NCBI GenBank assembly: GCA_023458375.1
Contig: JAEWZT010000002.1
Coordinates: 124,001-188,000 of the forward strand
DNA: 64,000 nucleotides
From: Bacillota bacterium
Lineage (GTDB): Bacteria > Bacillota > Clostridia > Christensenellales > CAG-314
Direction of reading: 5' to 3'
Shown piece after piece: positions 35,881 through 45,142 of the stretch. Position numbers and translations under genes: made by a program. Position 1 is the first letter of the stretch. Each line of letters opens with the position of its first letter. Under the pieces are notes generated by a model. It worked only from the letters and a program-made list of their open reading frames with translations. It did no database searches and was not told the origin of the DNA.

Positions 35881-35903
35881 TTATTTCAAACTTTGTGTAT
35901 AAT
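35874..35903 (+). promoter_or_regulatory. Dipeptidase promoter sharing its -35 with gltX
   Basis: TTGGCA (35874-35879), 18-bp spacer, TATAAT (35898-35903) with extended TGTG. Its -35 overlaps the gltX -35 by five bases, so both polymerases cannot bind at once. Confidence 0.78.
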
Positions 35904-35998
35904 ATAGACAATTATAATAAGCCGCGGCGTATTGCAAAAGAGAGGACGGCAAAAAGCGGCGCAGCCCCCCAAAAAGGCGGGCAAAAGAGGTTTTATAT

Positions 35999-37321
35999 AT
36001 GAAAGAGCATTTGATTTTACAAAACAAGCAAAAAGAGCTGATTTTAAAAACGCAGGAAATTTTAAGGTTTGACACTGTAAAGAGCGCCGCGCTGCCCAAC
36101 ATGCCTTTTGGAAGCGGAAACGCCGCCTGCCTTTCCTACGCGCTTGATTTGTGCAAAAGCATGGGCGGTGAAGTTTATAACGCCGACAACTACGCGGGGC
36201 ACGCCGACTTTGGCGAGGGAAAGGAAGTGTTCGGCATTTTAGGGCATTTAGACGTGGTGCCCGCAAACGAGGATAACTGGGTTTCGCCCCCCTTTGAAGC
36301 AAATATCATTGACAACAAGATTTATGCCAGGGGCGCGGTAGACGATAAGGCGCCCATGATTGCCTGCCTTTTTGCCACAAAGTGCCTGATTGACGCGGGC
36401 TACAAGTTTAAAAGGCGCGTCCGCTTGATTTTCGGCTGCGACGAGGAAAGCGGAATGGAATGCGTAAAATATTATTTTAAAAAAGTTTCGCCCCCCGATA
36501 TGGCAATTTCCCCCGACGCCGATTTTCCCGTTATAAACAGGGAAAAGGGCATAATGCATTTTAACGTCAATTTCGGACGCCTTGACGGAAGGATACTTTC
36601 CTTAGAGGGAGGAACGCGCAGCAACGTCGTAATGGACAAATGCGTCGCAAAAGTTAAAAACGTGGACGTATCTTTGTGCAAAAATGTGGAAGTTACAAAA
36701 GAGGGGGACATTTACACCCTTACCGCAAGGGGCGTTTCTTCCCACGGCTCAACGCCGCAAAAGGGGGAAAATGCGCTGTGGAAAATGGCGAAAGCCCTTT
36801 ATGACTTAACGGGGGATGAAAAACTGGCGTTTATAGCAAGGAACATGAGCGACTACACGGGCAAAAGCTGGGGCGTCAACTTGCAAGACGACCTAAGCGG
36901 AAGTTTGACGGTAAATATGGGCGTGGTAAGCTACAAGGACAATTTGCTTGTAACTGTGGACTGCCGACACCCCATTTCCTTTAAAAACAAAGAAGTTTTG
37001 GACAATTTCTTAAAGCACACCCCCTACCTTATTGAGAGTATTTCTGCAAAAGAACCGCTTTTTGTTCCCGAAGACAGCCCCTTGGTGCAAAACCTATTAA
37101 AGGCGTATACGACGTCAACGGGCGAAAAGGCTTACGCTTTGTCAATAGGCGGCGGGACTTATTCAAGAAGCATGCAAAACTGCGTGGCGTTCGGACCGGA
37201 GTTTCCCGGCGACACCGATGTGGTGATACACCAAGCCAACGAACATATTTCCATAGATATGCTTGTCAAAATTACCAAAGTGTATATGCAGGCGATAAAA
37301 CAGCTTTGCTGCGAATACTAA
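35999..37321 (+). CDS. M20 family dipeptidase (PepV/Sapep-like)
   Basis: 440 aa zinc peptidase. Metal and catalytic residues: GHLDVVP (His, Asp), YARGAVDDK (Asp), FGCDEESGMEC (Glu pair), SPDADFPVINREKG, and the late histidine in VIHQANEHI. This motif set is that of PepV-type beta-Ala/Xaa dipeptidases. AGAGG precedes ATG 35999. Monocistronic, with its own promoter and terminator. Confidence 0.9.
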   Translation: MKEHLILQNKQKELILKTQEILRFDTVKSAALPNMPFGSGNAACLSYALDLCKSMGGEVYNADNYAGHADFGEGKEVFGILGHLDVVPANEDNWVSPPFEANIIDNKIYARGAVDDKAPMIACLFATKCLIDAGYKFKRRVRLIFGCDEESGMECVKYYFKKVSPPDMAISPDADFPVINREKGIMHFNVNFGRLDGRILSLEGGTRSNVVMDKCVAKVKNVDVSLCKNVEVTKEGDIYTLTARGVSSHGSTPQKGENALWKMAKALYDLTGDEKLAFIARNMSDYTGKSWGVNLQDDLSGSLTVNMGVVSYKDNLLVTVDCRHPISFKNKEVLDNFLKHTPYLIESISAKEPLFVPEDSPLVQNLLKAYTTSTGEKAYALSIGGGTYSRSMQNCVAFGPEFPGDTDVVIHQANEHISIDMLVKITKVYMQAIKQLCCEY

Positions 37322-37400
37322 CCAAAGATTTTATGACCTTAACTGTCAAGCGCAGCGCCAATTTAAAACTTTAACTAAAATAGCATTTAAGCTTAAATCA

Positions 37401-37433
37401 AAACGACCGTTAAGTGTTTTAACGGTCGTTTTT
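37401..37433 (+). terminator. Dipeptidase terminator
   Basis: AAACGACCGTTAA pairs perfectly with TTAACGGTCGTTT around a five-base loop and runs into five T. Confidence 0.85.
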
Positions 37434-37864
37434 GCGTTTCAATGTTTTTTATCTTGCGACGAACTCTTACAAAAGCGCATTGTAAATACTTTGCGGCAAA
37501 AGCGTTGTGTGCAGGGGGGGGTTATCAAAGGGCTAAAACGCGCATTGATTAAAAAATATTTTTTCTGGCTTTTTGTTAAAAAGCCCGCCTGTCGCGAGAA
37601 AAACTAATTAAACTTTTCTAAAAGCTTTTGCAACACTGTCGCACGCGGGTTTTAAAGTGGACTTTAATGCTTGCTTATCTCTTGTCGGCGGTAATTTGTA
37701 GTTAAAAGAGAGAGCTTATAGCAAAATATTGTTGTGCCGCTCACCCAAACCGCGTTACCGTAATTTAGTTAAAACAAAAAACCTTTATTTTTTATCATTC
37801 GCCGCTGCAACTTACAAATGCTGCGTAAAACCCCCCTCTTCTTTTTTGCCGCAGTAAAAACCGC
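37434..37864. other. Spacer before deoD (convergent side)
   Basis: About 430 bases, no gene or remnant recognised, and no clear deoD terminator. Confidence 0.4.
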
Positions 37865-38578
37865 TTATTCCGCAACTTCAAGCGCAAACTCTATCATTTG
37901 CAAAAAGGAATTTTGGCGTTCTTTTGCGGACAGGCTTTCCCCCGTAACCAAACTGTCGGAAATTGTGCAAATTGTAAGCGCACGCTTTTTTAAAGCGCCT
38001 GCGACGGCGTAAAGCCCCGCGCATTCCATTTCAACCGCCAAAGCGCCTTTTTTGGCGTAGCGGCGCGACAGTTTGCCGCCGTCGTAAAATACGTCCGTTG
38101 AAAACAGCTTGCCTGAATGGCAGGGCAAACCTTTTTCTTTTGCAAGCGCTTGTGCTTTTTGAAACAGCTCCCCGTCCGCCCACAGACAAGTTTCTTTTTC
38201 GCCCTTGCCGCAAAACTCATTGACAAAGTTGCTGTTTGTCAAAGCGCCGCTCGCGATAACAATGTCGCGCACCCTTACATTTTCTTGCAGCGCGCCGGCG
38301 CTGCCTATGCGTATTATGTTTTGGACGCCGTAAGCGTCAAAAAGCTCGTAAGCGTAAATGCCCATGCTCGCAATACCCATTCCGCTTGCCATTACCGACA
38401 CTTTTTTGCCCTTGTAAAAGCCCGTATAGCCCTGCGCGCCGCGAACGTCGTTTACTAAAAGGGAGTTTTCAAAAAAGGTTTGCGCTATAAAGGCAGCGCG
38501 CTTTGGGTCGCCCGGCATAAGCACCGTTTTGGAAAAATCGCCGAACTTCGCCTCGTTATGGGGAGTGGGACATTTCAT
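37865..38578 (-). CDS. deoD: Purine-nucleoside phosphorylase DeoD type
   Basis: 237 aa hexamer-type phosphorylase that splits purine nucleosides with phosphate. Family marks: MPTPHNEAK-like N-terminus (CPTPHNEAKFGDFS), MPGDPKRA phosphate site, MGIASMGIYAYELF, IRIGSAGALQ, VEMECAGLY nucleoside site, and SDSLVTGE. Complements hpt in purine salvage. GAGG lies about 10 bases before ATG 38578. Confidence 0.96.
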   Translation of the reverse strand: MKCPTPHNEAKFGDFSKTVLMPGDPKRAAFIAQTFFENSLLVNDVRGAQGYTGFYKGKKVSVMASGMGIASMGIYAYELFDAYGVQNIIRIGSAGALQENVRVRDIVIASGALTNSNFVNEFCGKGEKETCLWADGELFQKAQALAKEKGLPCHSGKLFSTDVFYDGGKLSRRYAKKGALAVEMECAGLYAVAGALKKRALTICTISDSLVTGESLSAKERQNSFLQMIEFALEVAE

Positions 38579-38610
38579 TATTTTAATTCCTCGATGTTTT
38601 GGATAAAATT

Positions 38611-38639
38611 ATATTAGCAATATGTGAAATGTTTGTCAA
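38611..38639 (-). promoter_or_regulatory. deoD promoter
   Basis: On the minus strand TTGACA, 17-bp spacer, TAATAT, followed by an overlapping TATAAT. Confidence 0.75.
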
Positions 38640-38655
38640 CAATTGGGTATGAGGC

Positions 38656-38684
38656 TTGACCTCTTTGTTAAAATTTGCTAATAT
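38656..38684 (+). promoter_or_regulatory. Promoter of the first acyltransferase-like gene
   Basis: TTGACC (38656-38661), 17-bp spacer, TAATAT (38679-38684), 23 bases before ATG 38707. It is almost a mirror copy of the divergent deoD promoter. Confidence 0.72.
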
Positions 38685-38706
38685 TTTTAAAAGGGAGAAC
38701 GGTAAT

Positions 38707-40017
38707 ATGAGCTATCCCAGGCGGCCCTTAAAAATTTTATTAGGCACGGCGAATGCGATACTTAAAAAGCACTTTAAGTATCACCGTTTAAGCGTGGATA
38801 AACAAGAGCTTAAAAAAATTAAGCCCCCCTTTATTTTAATTTACAACCACGTGGGAAACAAAGATCACTTTTTAACGGGAAACGCGCTTTTGCCGCGTGC
38901 CGCAAACAATATGGTGGCGCGCTGGGTCAAGTTTGACAAGTCGCGCGGCCCCATGTCGCTTTTGGCGGGCAGTTTTTTTAAAAACCATTTTTATCCCGAC
39001 GCGCAGTCAATACTGTGCTGCAAAAAAGTGTTAAGAAGAAGAAAGGGGATAGTATGCCTTTCGCCTTCGGGCGTGCACGGCTTAGACGGCACGCTTAATT
39101 TTATAGAGTATACAACCCCCAAGCTGCTAAGGCTTTTTAAGGTGCCCGTTGCGGTATGCAAAATTGACGGCGCCTATTTTTACGCCAACAATTACAGGGA
39201 GCGGCATTTAAGGGGCAAAATAGACGTTACGACAAGGCTGCTTTTTACCCCCGAAGAGGCGGCTAGGCTAAGCGACGAGGAATCTTACAAAAAAATCTGG
39301 CAGTCCCTTGACTTCAACGACTTTGAGCACAGGCAAAAATACGGCTATCTGGTGGAGGGCAAAGACCTTGCCGAGGGCATGCAGTTTGTTTTGTATAAAT
39401 GTTTAAAGTGCGGCGAAGAATTTAGCATAAATCAAAAGGGAGACGATTTGATTTGCGAACGCTGCGGCAACGCCGTAACCGTCAAAGGGGACATGCTTTT
39501 TCACCCCAAGCAAGAGGACACGGTATATATTGACAGGCTTGACAAATGGAACTTGGCGCAAAAAAGGCTGTTAAGGCAAGAGGTGTTAAAAGAGGATTTT
39601 AGCGTAAGCGACACCGTTTCCTTATACCGCACAGATCCAAAAAAGAAATACGGCTTTTACCCTTACGGCAGGGGCGTAATTACGCTAAACAAAGAGGGGC
39701 TTACCTACAAAGGGAGCGGGGGCGAAAAAGAGGTTGAATACTTTTACCCCCTTGAAACAATACCCAACGTTGCGTTTAGGCTGGGCGAAATAATTATGAT
39801 AGAACGCGATGACTTTGTGTATTTTTACTTTTTTGACGAGCCGCGCAAGCTTTCAAAGCTGGTGCAGGCATATTTGGAATTGCGCCTTGCCTTTTACCCC
39901 GACTTTCCCTCGCAAAAAGAGTGGCTGCTTTCCCGTCCCAACGAAAACTTGGACATTGCGCTTCACGGCAAAACGCTGTGCAAAGAGATTGCAGCCCTTT
40001 ACAAAAAGGAGCTGTAA
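38707..40017 (+). CDS. PlsC-like acyltransferase with zinc ribbon, paralogue 1
   Basis: 436 aa. Residues 40-180 look like the PlsC/LPLAT fold: the HX4D catalytic motif is NHVGNKD (H48, D53), followed by a GSFFKNHFYPD block. The usual FPEG substrate motif reads SPSG (119-122), so its glutamate is missing. A zinc ribbon (C232, C235, C250, C253) follows, then a beta-rich C-terminal region (about 300-400) that could be a PH-like domain. No signal peptide or clear membrane helix. ATG 38707 with GGGAG upstream is preferred over an upstream TTG. Likely acts on lipids or lipid-linked molecules at the membrane face; the specificity is unknown. Confidence 0.75.
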   Translation: MSYPRRPLKILLGTANAILKKHFKYHRLSVDKQELKKIKPPFILIYNHVGNKDHFLTGNALLPRAANNMVARWVKFDKSRGPMSLLAGSFFKNHFYPDAQSILCCKKVLRRRKGIVCLSPSGVHGLDGTLNFIEYTTPKLLRLFKVPVAVCKIDGAYFYANNYRERHLRGKIDVTTRLLFTPEEAARLSDEESYKKIWQSLDFNDFEHRQKYGYLVEGKDLAEGMQFVLYKCLKCGEEFSINQKGDDLICERCGNAVTVKGDMLFHPKQEDTVYIDRLDKWNLAQKRLLRQEVLKEDFSVSDTVSLYRTDPKKKYGFYPYGRGVITLNKEGLTYKGSGGEKEVEYFYPLETIPNVAFRLGEIIMIERDDFVYFYFFDEPRKLSKLVQAYLELRLAFYPDFPSQKEWLLSRPNENLDIALHGKTLCKEIAALYKKEL

Positions 40018-40221
40018 GCGCCGCGAAACCTGCCGCTTAAAACTTTGCGGCAGCATTTATTTAAAAAATTATTGCTCTTGCAGGGCAATAAAACAAACGT
40101 AAACGCTTTCTTTTTAACGAAGAAAGGAGATAAACAGACAAAACGCAGAATAAGGGGGATAAAACAAAATATTAGCCCCTTAGTTTTTGGCTTTTAATAT
40201 AAAACACACGCAGAGGAAACT

Positions 40222-41538
40222 ATGAAAGACTACCCCAAAAAACCCTCAAAGCTTTTGCTTAATACCGTTTACGCATTTGTCAGGGGAAGCTACAAAAAAT
40301 ACAATATTACCGCCGACAGGTCGGGGGTAGAGCAGGTGGAAAAGGGCTCCCCTTTTATTTTGCTTTATAACCATATAGGCAAGCAGGACCATATGCTGAC
40401 GGGGTATTTGCTGCGCCCCTTGCTTGCCAACAACATGATTTCGCGCTGGGTGCAATACGACCCCATTGTGGGACCTTTGGCGGAAGCGGCAGGAGGTTTT
40501 TTTAAAAACCGTTTTTATCCCGACCCGCAGGCGGTAGTATATTGCAAAAAGGTGCTTAAAAGGGGCGGAGTGGTGGCTATGGCTCCCGCTGGCGTATACA
40601 GCATTGACGGCACGACGCACTACATAGATTACGGCACGGCAAAACTTATAAAGCTTTTTAAAGTGCCGGTGGTAGCGGCAAAAATCAGCGGCGCCTATTT
40701 TTACGTCAACGGGCACAGAAAGAGCAAGCTCAAAGGAAAGGTGGAAATTCAATCGCGCCTGTTATTTGACTCAAAAGAGGCGCAGGAACTCAGCGAGCAG
40801 GCTATTTTCCAAAAACTTTGGGAGGAACTGGATTTTAACGATTTTGAATACAGGCAAAAGGAAGGTTTTTTGGTGGAGGGCAAGGACTTGGCGGAGGGCG
40901 TTGAGAATATCCTCTACAAGTGTTTAAAATGCGGCGAAGAGTTTACTTTAACGCACATTAAAGACGACCTTATCTGTTCAACTTGCGGCAACAGGGTAAC
41001 GGTTAAAAACGATATGAACTTTTATCCCAAAAGCCAAAACGCCGCCTACGCCGACAGGCTTGACAAATGGAACTTAATTCAAAAAAAGCTGCTGGAAAAA
41101 GAAATACTCAAAGATGATTTTTGCATAAGCGACAGGGTGACGTTAAAGCGCAATAAGGGCACAAAAAAGCGCGGGCTTTACTTTCTGGGCGAGGGGGTAA
41201 TTACCTTAAACAGGGAGGGCATAACTTATGTCGGCACCGACGGAAAGGAAAAGGTTGAATACAGCTACCCTTTAAACAGAACTTCTAACGTGGGCTTTAC
41301 CTTGGGCAAATATCTTACCATTGAAAGGGATAAAAACGCCTTTTTGTATTGGTTTGACGAACCGCGCAAGATTTCTAAGTTTGTGCAGGCGCTTGTGCTT
41401 ATGAGGCGCGCTTTTTTCCCCAACTTTGAGGGGGAAAAAGAATGGAGGGAGGCTATGCCCAACAATAATTTGGAAGCGGTTATTTGGGGGGAAACGCTGT
41501 GCCCCCAGCTTTTGCCCTTTGTAAAAAATGCGGAATAA
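40222..41538 (+). CDS. PlsC-like acyltransferase with zinc ribbon, paralogue 2
   Basis: 438 aa, alignable end to end with the preceding gene. HX4D is NHIGKQD (H51, D56); the FPEG position reads APAG (121-124), again without glutamate; ribbon cysteines are C234, C237, C252 and C255; the C-terminal segment with FDEPRKISKFVQA matches FDEPRKLSKLVQA in paralogue 1. The 204-base gap between them has no terminator I can see. GAGG precedes ATG 40222. The pair arose by tandem duplication and has since diverged well, which suggests distinct kept roles. Confidence 0.75.
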   Translation: MKDYPKKPSKLLLNTVYAFVRGSYKKYNITADRSGVEQVEKGSPFILLYNHIGKQDHMLTGYLLRPLLANNMISRWVQYDPIVGPLAEAAGGFFKNRFYPDPQAVVYCKKVLKRGGVVAMAPAGVYSIDGTTHYIDYGTAKLIKLFKVPVVAAKISGAYFYVNGHRKSKLKGKVEIQSRLLFDSKEAQELSEQAIFQKLWEELDFNDFEYRQKEGFLVEGKDLAEGVENILYKCLKCGEEFTLTHIKDDLICSTCGNRVTVKNDMNFYPKSQNAAYADRLDKWNLIQKKLLEKEILKDDFCISDRVTLKRNKGTKKRGLYFLGEGVITLNREGITYVGTDGKEKVEYSYPLNRTSNVGFTLGKYLTIERDKNAFLYWFDEPRKISKFVQALVLMRRAFFPNFEGEKEWREAMPNNNLEAVIWGETLCPQLLPFVKNAE

Positions 41539-42172
41539 AGCAGCCTTTTTAAAAAAAATTAAAGCTAATACGCGAGGTTTGACTGCGGATAGCTAAACCA
41601 ATACGCATACCTAAAAACGACTGCGGCAATTTAAAAGAGTTTGCGGCAATATCATTAGTTTTAAAACTTAAAGCAACTGAGGTATTGTTAAAAGTTGCAG
41701 AAAGATGCTAAAACGCGCCTTGGCGACGAAACTTTAAGACAGGTTTGCGGCAAGTTAAGCTCACATTGTGAGGCGTAGGGTTGCATAAAAGTGCAAAGCC
41801 TATAAAAACGTTCAATAAAATGTTTTTTCGTTTTAATGTGCAATGGACGGAAAAACCAACACCTGCGTTTATAGCAAAGGCAAACGCAAATCTCAAAGGC
41901 TTGATTGAGGCGCGCAAAATAAGCATTGTTTACTGGTCGGCTTTGGGCGCTTGTAAGGCTTTATTTTATAAAAGGCATTTTTGACGGCTATATAAAGACA
42001 CCTTCTTATGCAAAAGTTGCGGCGGGCAAAGCAAAAACACACGCTTTAAAAGAAAAGCGCTTGCTTAAAAATGTCGGGCGCAAAGCAATACGCAATTTGA
42101 AAAGACAATTTTTAGATTAAAATCAAAAATAATAATGCAATAATCCCAAAAAGGGCAACAGAGGGCAATTTG
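41539..42172. other. Spacer before the rpmH operon
   Basis: About 630 bases. Coding-like runs occur (for example 41926-42120, ending NLKRQFLD), but none has a good start or family; they may be decayed genes. Confidence 0.4.
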
Positions 42173-42201
42173 TTGACAAAAGCGCGCCCCGCCCTTATAA
42201 T
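42173..42201 (+). promoter_or_regulatory. rpmH operon promoter
   Basis: Consensus promoter: TTGACA (42173-42178), 17-bp spacer, TATAAT (42196-42201). The strongest promoter in the window, as expected for a ribosomal protein gene. Confidence 0.9.
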
Positions 42202-42237
42202 AATTTGGCTAAACACAAAAATAGGAGGAGCCACGAT

Positions 42238-42372
42238 ATGAAAAGAACTTATCAGCCCAAAAAAAGACACCGCAGCAAGGTTCACGGTTTCCGTGAAAGA
42301 ATGAAGACCCAGGGCGGAAGAAGAGTGCTTAAAAACCGCCGCAACAAGGGCAGAGCAAAGCTGTCGGCATAG
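42238..42372 (+). CDS. rpmH: Ribosomal protein bL34
   Basis: 44 aa, starting MKRTYQPKKRHRSKVHGF and ending NKGRAKLSA, the standard bL34 sequence. AGGAGG lies just upstream of ATG 42238, and the stop is immediately followed by the rnpA ATG. It is too short for a length-based ORF search but is unmistakable. Confidence 0.98.
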   Translation: MKRTYQPKKRHRSKVHGFRERMKTQGGRRVLKNRRNKGRAKLSA

Positions 42373-42714
42373 ATGAATAAGGCGTATAGGCTAAAAAGGC
42401 GCAGCCACTACGCCTATACCTACAAAAAGGGCAAGTGGGTGTCGCAAGGCAAACTGCTCTTGGTGTATGCGATTTCTAAAAGTCAAAACCCGCAGTTGGG
42501 CTTTTCGGTGGGTAAGAAGTTCGGAAAAGCCGTTAAGCGCAACCGTCTGAGGAGGCAGTTGAAAGAATGCGCGCGCGAGCTGTTGCCGCGTATAAAGGGA
42601 GGGTATAACTGCATTTTTGTCGCCAAAGAAGGTTTGACGGGCGACTATAAGCGTCTTAGCTCCCTTGTTGCAAAATTACTGGCAAATGCTGATTTGCTGA
42701 CAGACCACCAATAA
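42373..42714 (+). CDS. rnpA: Ribonuclease P protein component
   Basis: 113 aa basic protein. The RNR motif is in GKKFGKAVKRNRLRRQLKE, after the LLVYAI strand. Starts directly after the rpmH stop, with no gap. Works with RNase P RNA, which is not in the window. Confidence 0.96.
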   Translation: MNKAYRLKRRSHYAYTYKKGKWVSQGKLLLVYAISKSQNPQLGFSVGKKFGKAVKRNRLRRQLKECARELLPRIKGGYNCIFVAKEGLTGDYKRLSSLVAKLLANADLLTDHQ

Positions 42715-42715
42715 A

Positions 42716-42961
42716 ATGAAATGGATTTGTATAGCGCTGCTAAAAGTATATAAGGCAATTATTTCCCCCTTGTTGGGGAAAAGCTGTATTTATACCCCTT
42801 CCTGCTCTGTTTACGCTATGGAAGCTTACAAAGAGCACGGTTTTTTCAAGGGCAGTTTTCTTACCGCTAAAAGAGTTTTTTCTTGCAATCCGTGGTCAAA
42901 AAAAGGGGGCGCAGATTTTGTGCCCTATAATTTAAGAGGAGAAATTAAATGGAGTTTATAA
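42716..42961 (+). CDS. yidD: Membrane protein insertion efficiency factor YidD
   Basis: 81 aa. The family block YKAIISPLLGKSCIYTPSCS and the NPWSKKGGADFVP end are clear. It overlaps yidC by 13 bases and helps YidC-dependent insertion. Confidence 0.95.
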   Translation: MKWICIALLKVYKAIISPLLGKSCIYTPSCSVYAMEAYKEHGFFKGSFLTAKRVFSCNPWSKKGGADFVPYNLRGEIKWSL

Positions 42962-44130
42962 CGGGCATAAGCTCATTTTTACTGTCCTTTGCCGCCGAAA
43001 TAAGTAAAGACTGGCAGGCGGCGATACCGCAGTTAAACGTAATTGCCAAGCTGGTGCAATGGCTGCACAGCTGGGTGGGCGACTACGGCTGGGCGGTAAT
43101 TATATTTACGGTGTTTTTAAAAGTTATCACGCTGCCCGCCGACATTTGGCAAAAAGTTTCCACAAAGAAAAACGCCGAAAAAATGAAGGCGATGCAAAAG
43201 CAGCTTGACAAGCTGGACAAGCAATACGCAAACGACCAAAGGCGCTTAAACGACGAAAAACAAAAGCTTTACAAAAAGCAAGGTTACAGCGCGTTCAGCT
43301 CCTGCCTGCCCATGATAATAACCATTGCCATTTTTATGATAATGTTTACGGGGCTGAACAGCTATTCGGCGTATATCAACGTGCGCAACTACGCGTGGCT
43401 TGAAGCGGTATATTTGGAAGCCGCGGAGGATAGCTTAGGGGGCAAGACGCAAAGCGAGGCGACGGAAGAGGAAAAAGCCGCCGCCATAGAAGCGGGCAAA
43501 GAGGCTGTAAAACTTTTTTATAATGGCGAACTGTCGGTATACGACCAAGAAGGCAACCCCGTAAAAGTAAAAGAAAGCTTTTTGTGGATAAAAAATATTT
43601 GGCGCCCCGACACTTGGGAAAACATTATGGCGGACGCCGGCAAGTTTCAGTCGGGCGGAACGGGGCTTAAAGCCGTTACCAACGACAACTTTGACCCGCA
43701 GCTTTATAACACCATAAGAAACGCGGTGCTTGAAGCCGACCCGGGGTATTTTGCCAAGTATAACGACGACGGCAGTTTGGCGCTTAACAGCGATGGCACG
43801 CCCCAAAGGAGCGGCTGGAACGGGCTTTTGGTGCTTCCCATCGTAGCTATGGGGCTGGCGTTTTTGTCTTCACTTATAGCGCAAAAGCAAAACAAGGGCG
43901 TTTCGGCGTCAGACCCTTCCCAGCAGTCGCAAAAGACAATGATGTTTATTATGCCCATTATGAGCGGCGTTTTCGGCTTTATTTACACTTCCGCTTTCGC
44001 TGTGTATCTTGTTTCCAACAGCTTGCTTACCCTTGTGGCTACCCTTTTGACAAACGCGCCCATAAATAAGGCGGTGGAAAAAAGCGTAAGTCAGGAAGAG
44101 GACAAAAGCAAAGCAAGCTATATGAGGTAA
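42949..44130 (+). CDS. yidC: Membrane protein insertase YidC
   Basis: 393 aa. YidC/Oxa1 core with the cytosolic hairpin after TM1 (KNAEKMKAMQKQLDKLDKQY) and TM2-TM5. Between TM2 and the later helices lies an extra hydrophilic region of about 110 residues (about 150-275). No lipobox is visible, unlike Bacillus SpoIIIJ. Works with YidD and the SRP/Sec pathway. AGAGGAG precedes ATG 42949. Confidence 0.94.
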   Translation: MEFITGISSFLLSFAAEISKDWQAAIPQLNVIAKLVQWLHSWVGDYGWAVIIFTVFLKVITLPADIWQKVSTKKNAEKMKAMQKQLDKLDKQYANDQRRLNDEKQKLYKKQGYSAFSSCLPMIITIAIFMIMFTGLNSYSAYINVRNYAWLEAVYLEAAEDSLGGKTQSEATEEEKAAAIEAGKEAVKLFYNGELSVYDQEGNPVKVKESFLWIKNIWRPDTWENIMADAGKFQSGGTGLKAVTNDNFDPQLYNTIRNAVLEADPGYFAKYNDDGSLALNSDGTPQRSGWNGLLVLPIVAMGLAFLSSLIAQKQNKGVSASDPSQQSQKTMMFIMPIMSGVFGFIYTSAFAVYLVSNSLLTLVATLLTNAPINKAVEKSVSQEEDKSKASYMR

Positions 44131-44134
44131 GGAC

Positions 44135-44992
44135 ATGATTAAAAGCGAATGGACGGGCAAAAACGTGGAGCAAGCCACGCAAAAAGGACTCAAAGAAATG
44201 GGGCTAAACGAAAATCAGGCGGATATAGAAATACTTTCCGAAGGGGGTTTTTTGAAACAGGCTAAGGTGCTTATTTCAAAAAAGCAGACAGAAGGGGAAA
44301 AAGCGGCGGAGTTTTTACAGCAGCTGCTTGACAAAATGAAGTTTAATTATATCGTGGAGCTTACCGAAGAGGGCGAGGAAATAAAACTTGACTTAATAGG
44401 CACGGAAAGCGGCGCGGTTATAGGCAGGCGGGGCGAAGTGCTTGACGCGCTGCAATATATCGTAAGCCTTGCGGTAAGCGGCGAAAAGAAAGGTTTCCGC
44501 AGGGTGGTGGTGGATTCGGAAAACTACCGCCAAAAGCGCAGCGACAACTTAATCAAGCTTGCGAAAAACTTAGAAAAAAAAGTGGAGCGCACTGACAGAT
44601 ACGTCAAGTTAGAGCCCATGAACCCCTTTGAACGAAGAGCTATTCACTCCGCGCTTCAAGACAGCCTAAGCGTAAAAACTACAAGCGTGGGGGAAGAACC
44701 CAACAGATACGTCGTGATTTACCCCAAAGACAGACCCTTTATTGAAAGGGAAAGACGGGAAAACAGAGAGGATACGGGGCAAAACCGCCGCGGCGGTCAA
44801 AGAGAAGGCGACAGAAGAAGCTTTAAAAACGGACAGGGCGAAAAAAGGCAAAAAAGCACCCCCTACAAAGAGGAAGAGGCGCCTAGGCAGGTTATGCAGG
44901 CAAGCGGCGAAAGCGGCGAAAGTTCCTTTTCAAAGCAAAGAAAAAAGCTTAGCTTTGTTTACCGCAGCGACAAAAAGAAAAGAAGAAAATAA
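44135..44992 (+). CDS. jag: KH/R3H RNA-binding protein Jag (KhpB)
   Basis: 285 aa. Jag-N domain at 1-50, KH domain with GTESGAVIGRRGEVLDALQY (about 88-107), R3H with MNPFERRAIHSAL (about 166-178), then an Arg/Gln/Glu-rich disordered tail of about 80 residues ending in KKKRRK. KhpB binds many RNAs and affects cell elongation in related bacteria. Usual yidC neighbour; 4-base gap. Confidence 0.94.
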   Translation: MIKSEWTGKNVEQATQKGLKEMGLNENQADIEILSEGGFLKQAKVLISKKQTEGEKAAEFLQQLLDKMKFNYIVELTEEGEEIKLDLIGTESGAVIGRRGEVLDALQYIVSLAVSGEKKGFRRVVVDSENYRQKRSDNLIKLAKNLEKKVERTDRYVKLEPMNPFERRAIHSALQDSLSVKTTSVGEEPNRYVVIYPKDRPFIERERRENREDTGQNRRGGQREGDRRSFKNGQGEKRQKSTPYKEEEAPRQVMQASGESGESSFSKQRKKLSFVYRSDKKKRRK

Positions 44993-45142
44993 CGTTTTGC
45001 CTTTAAAAAGAGGGCAAATTACCTCTTTAAGCTGCGGCTTTTGGGAACACTAATATAAAATACTCCGCGTTTGCGGGAAAGCTAAAAAGCGGGGCAGCGA
45101 CTTGTCCCGATTTTTGTTATTGATAAGCAAGAAGGAAAAATA

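Noticed and set aside
43581..43589. TGTGGATAA, a perfect DnaA box
   Set aside because: Inside the yidC coding sequence, alone; expected by chance in 64 kb.
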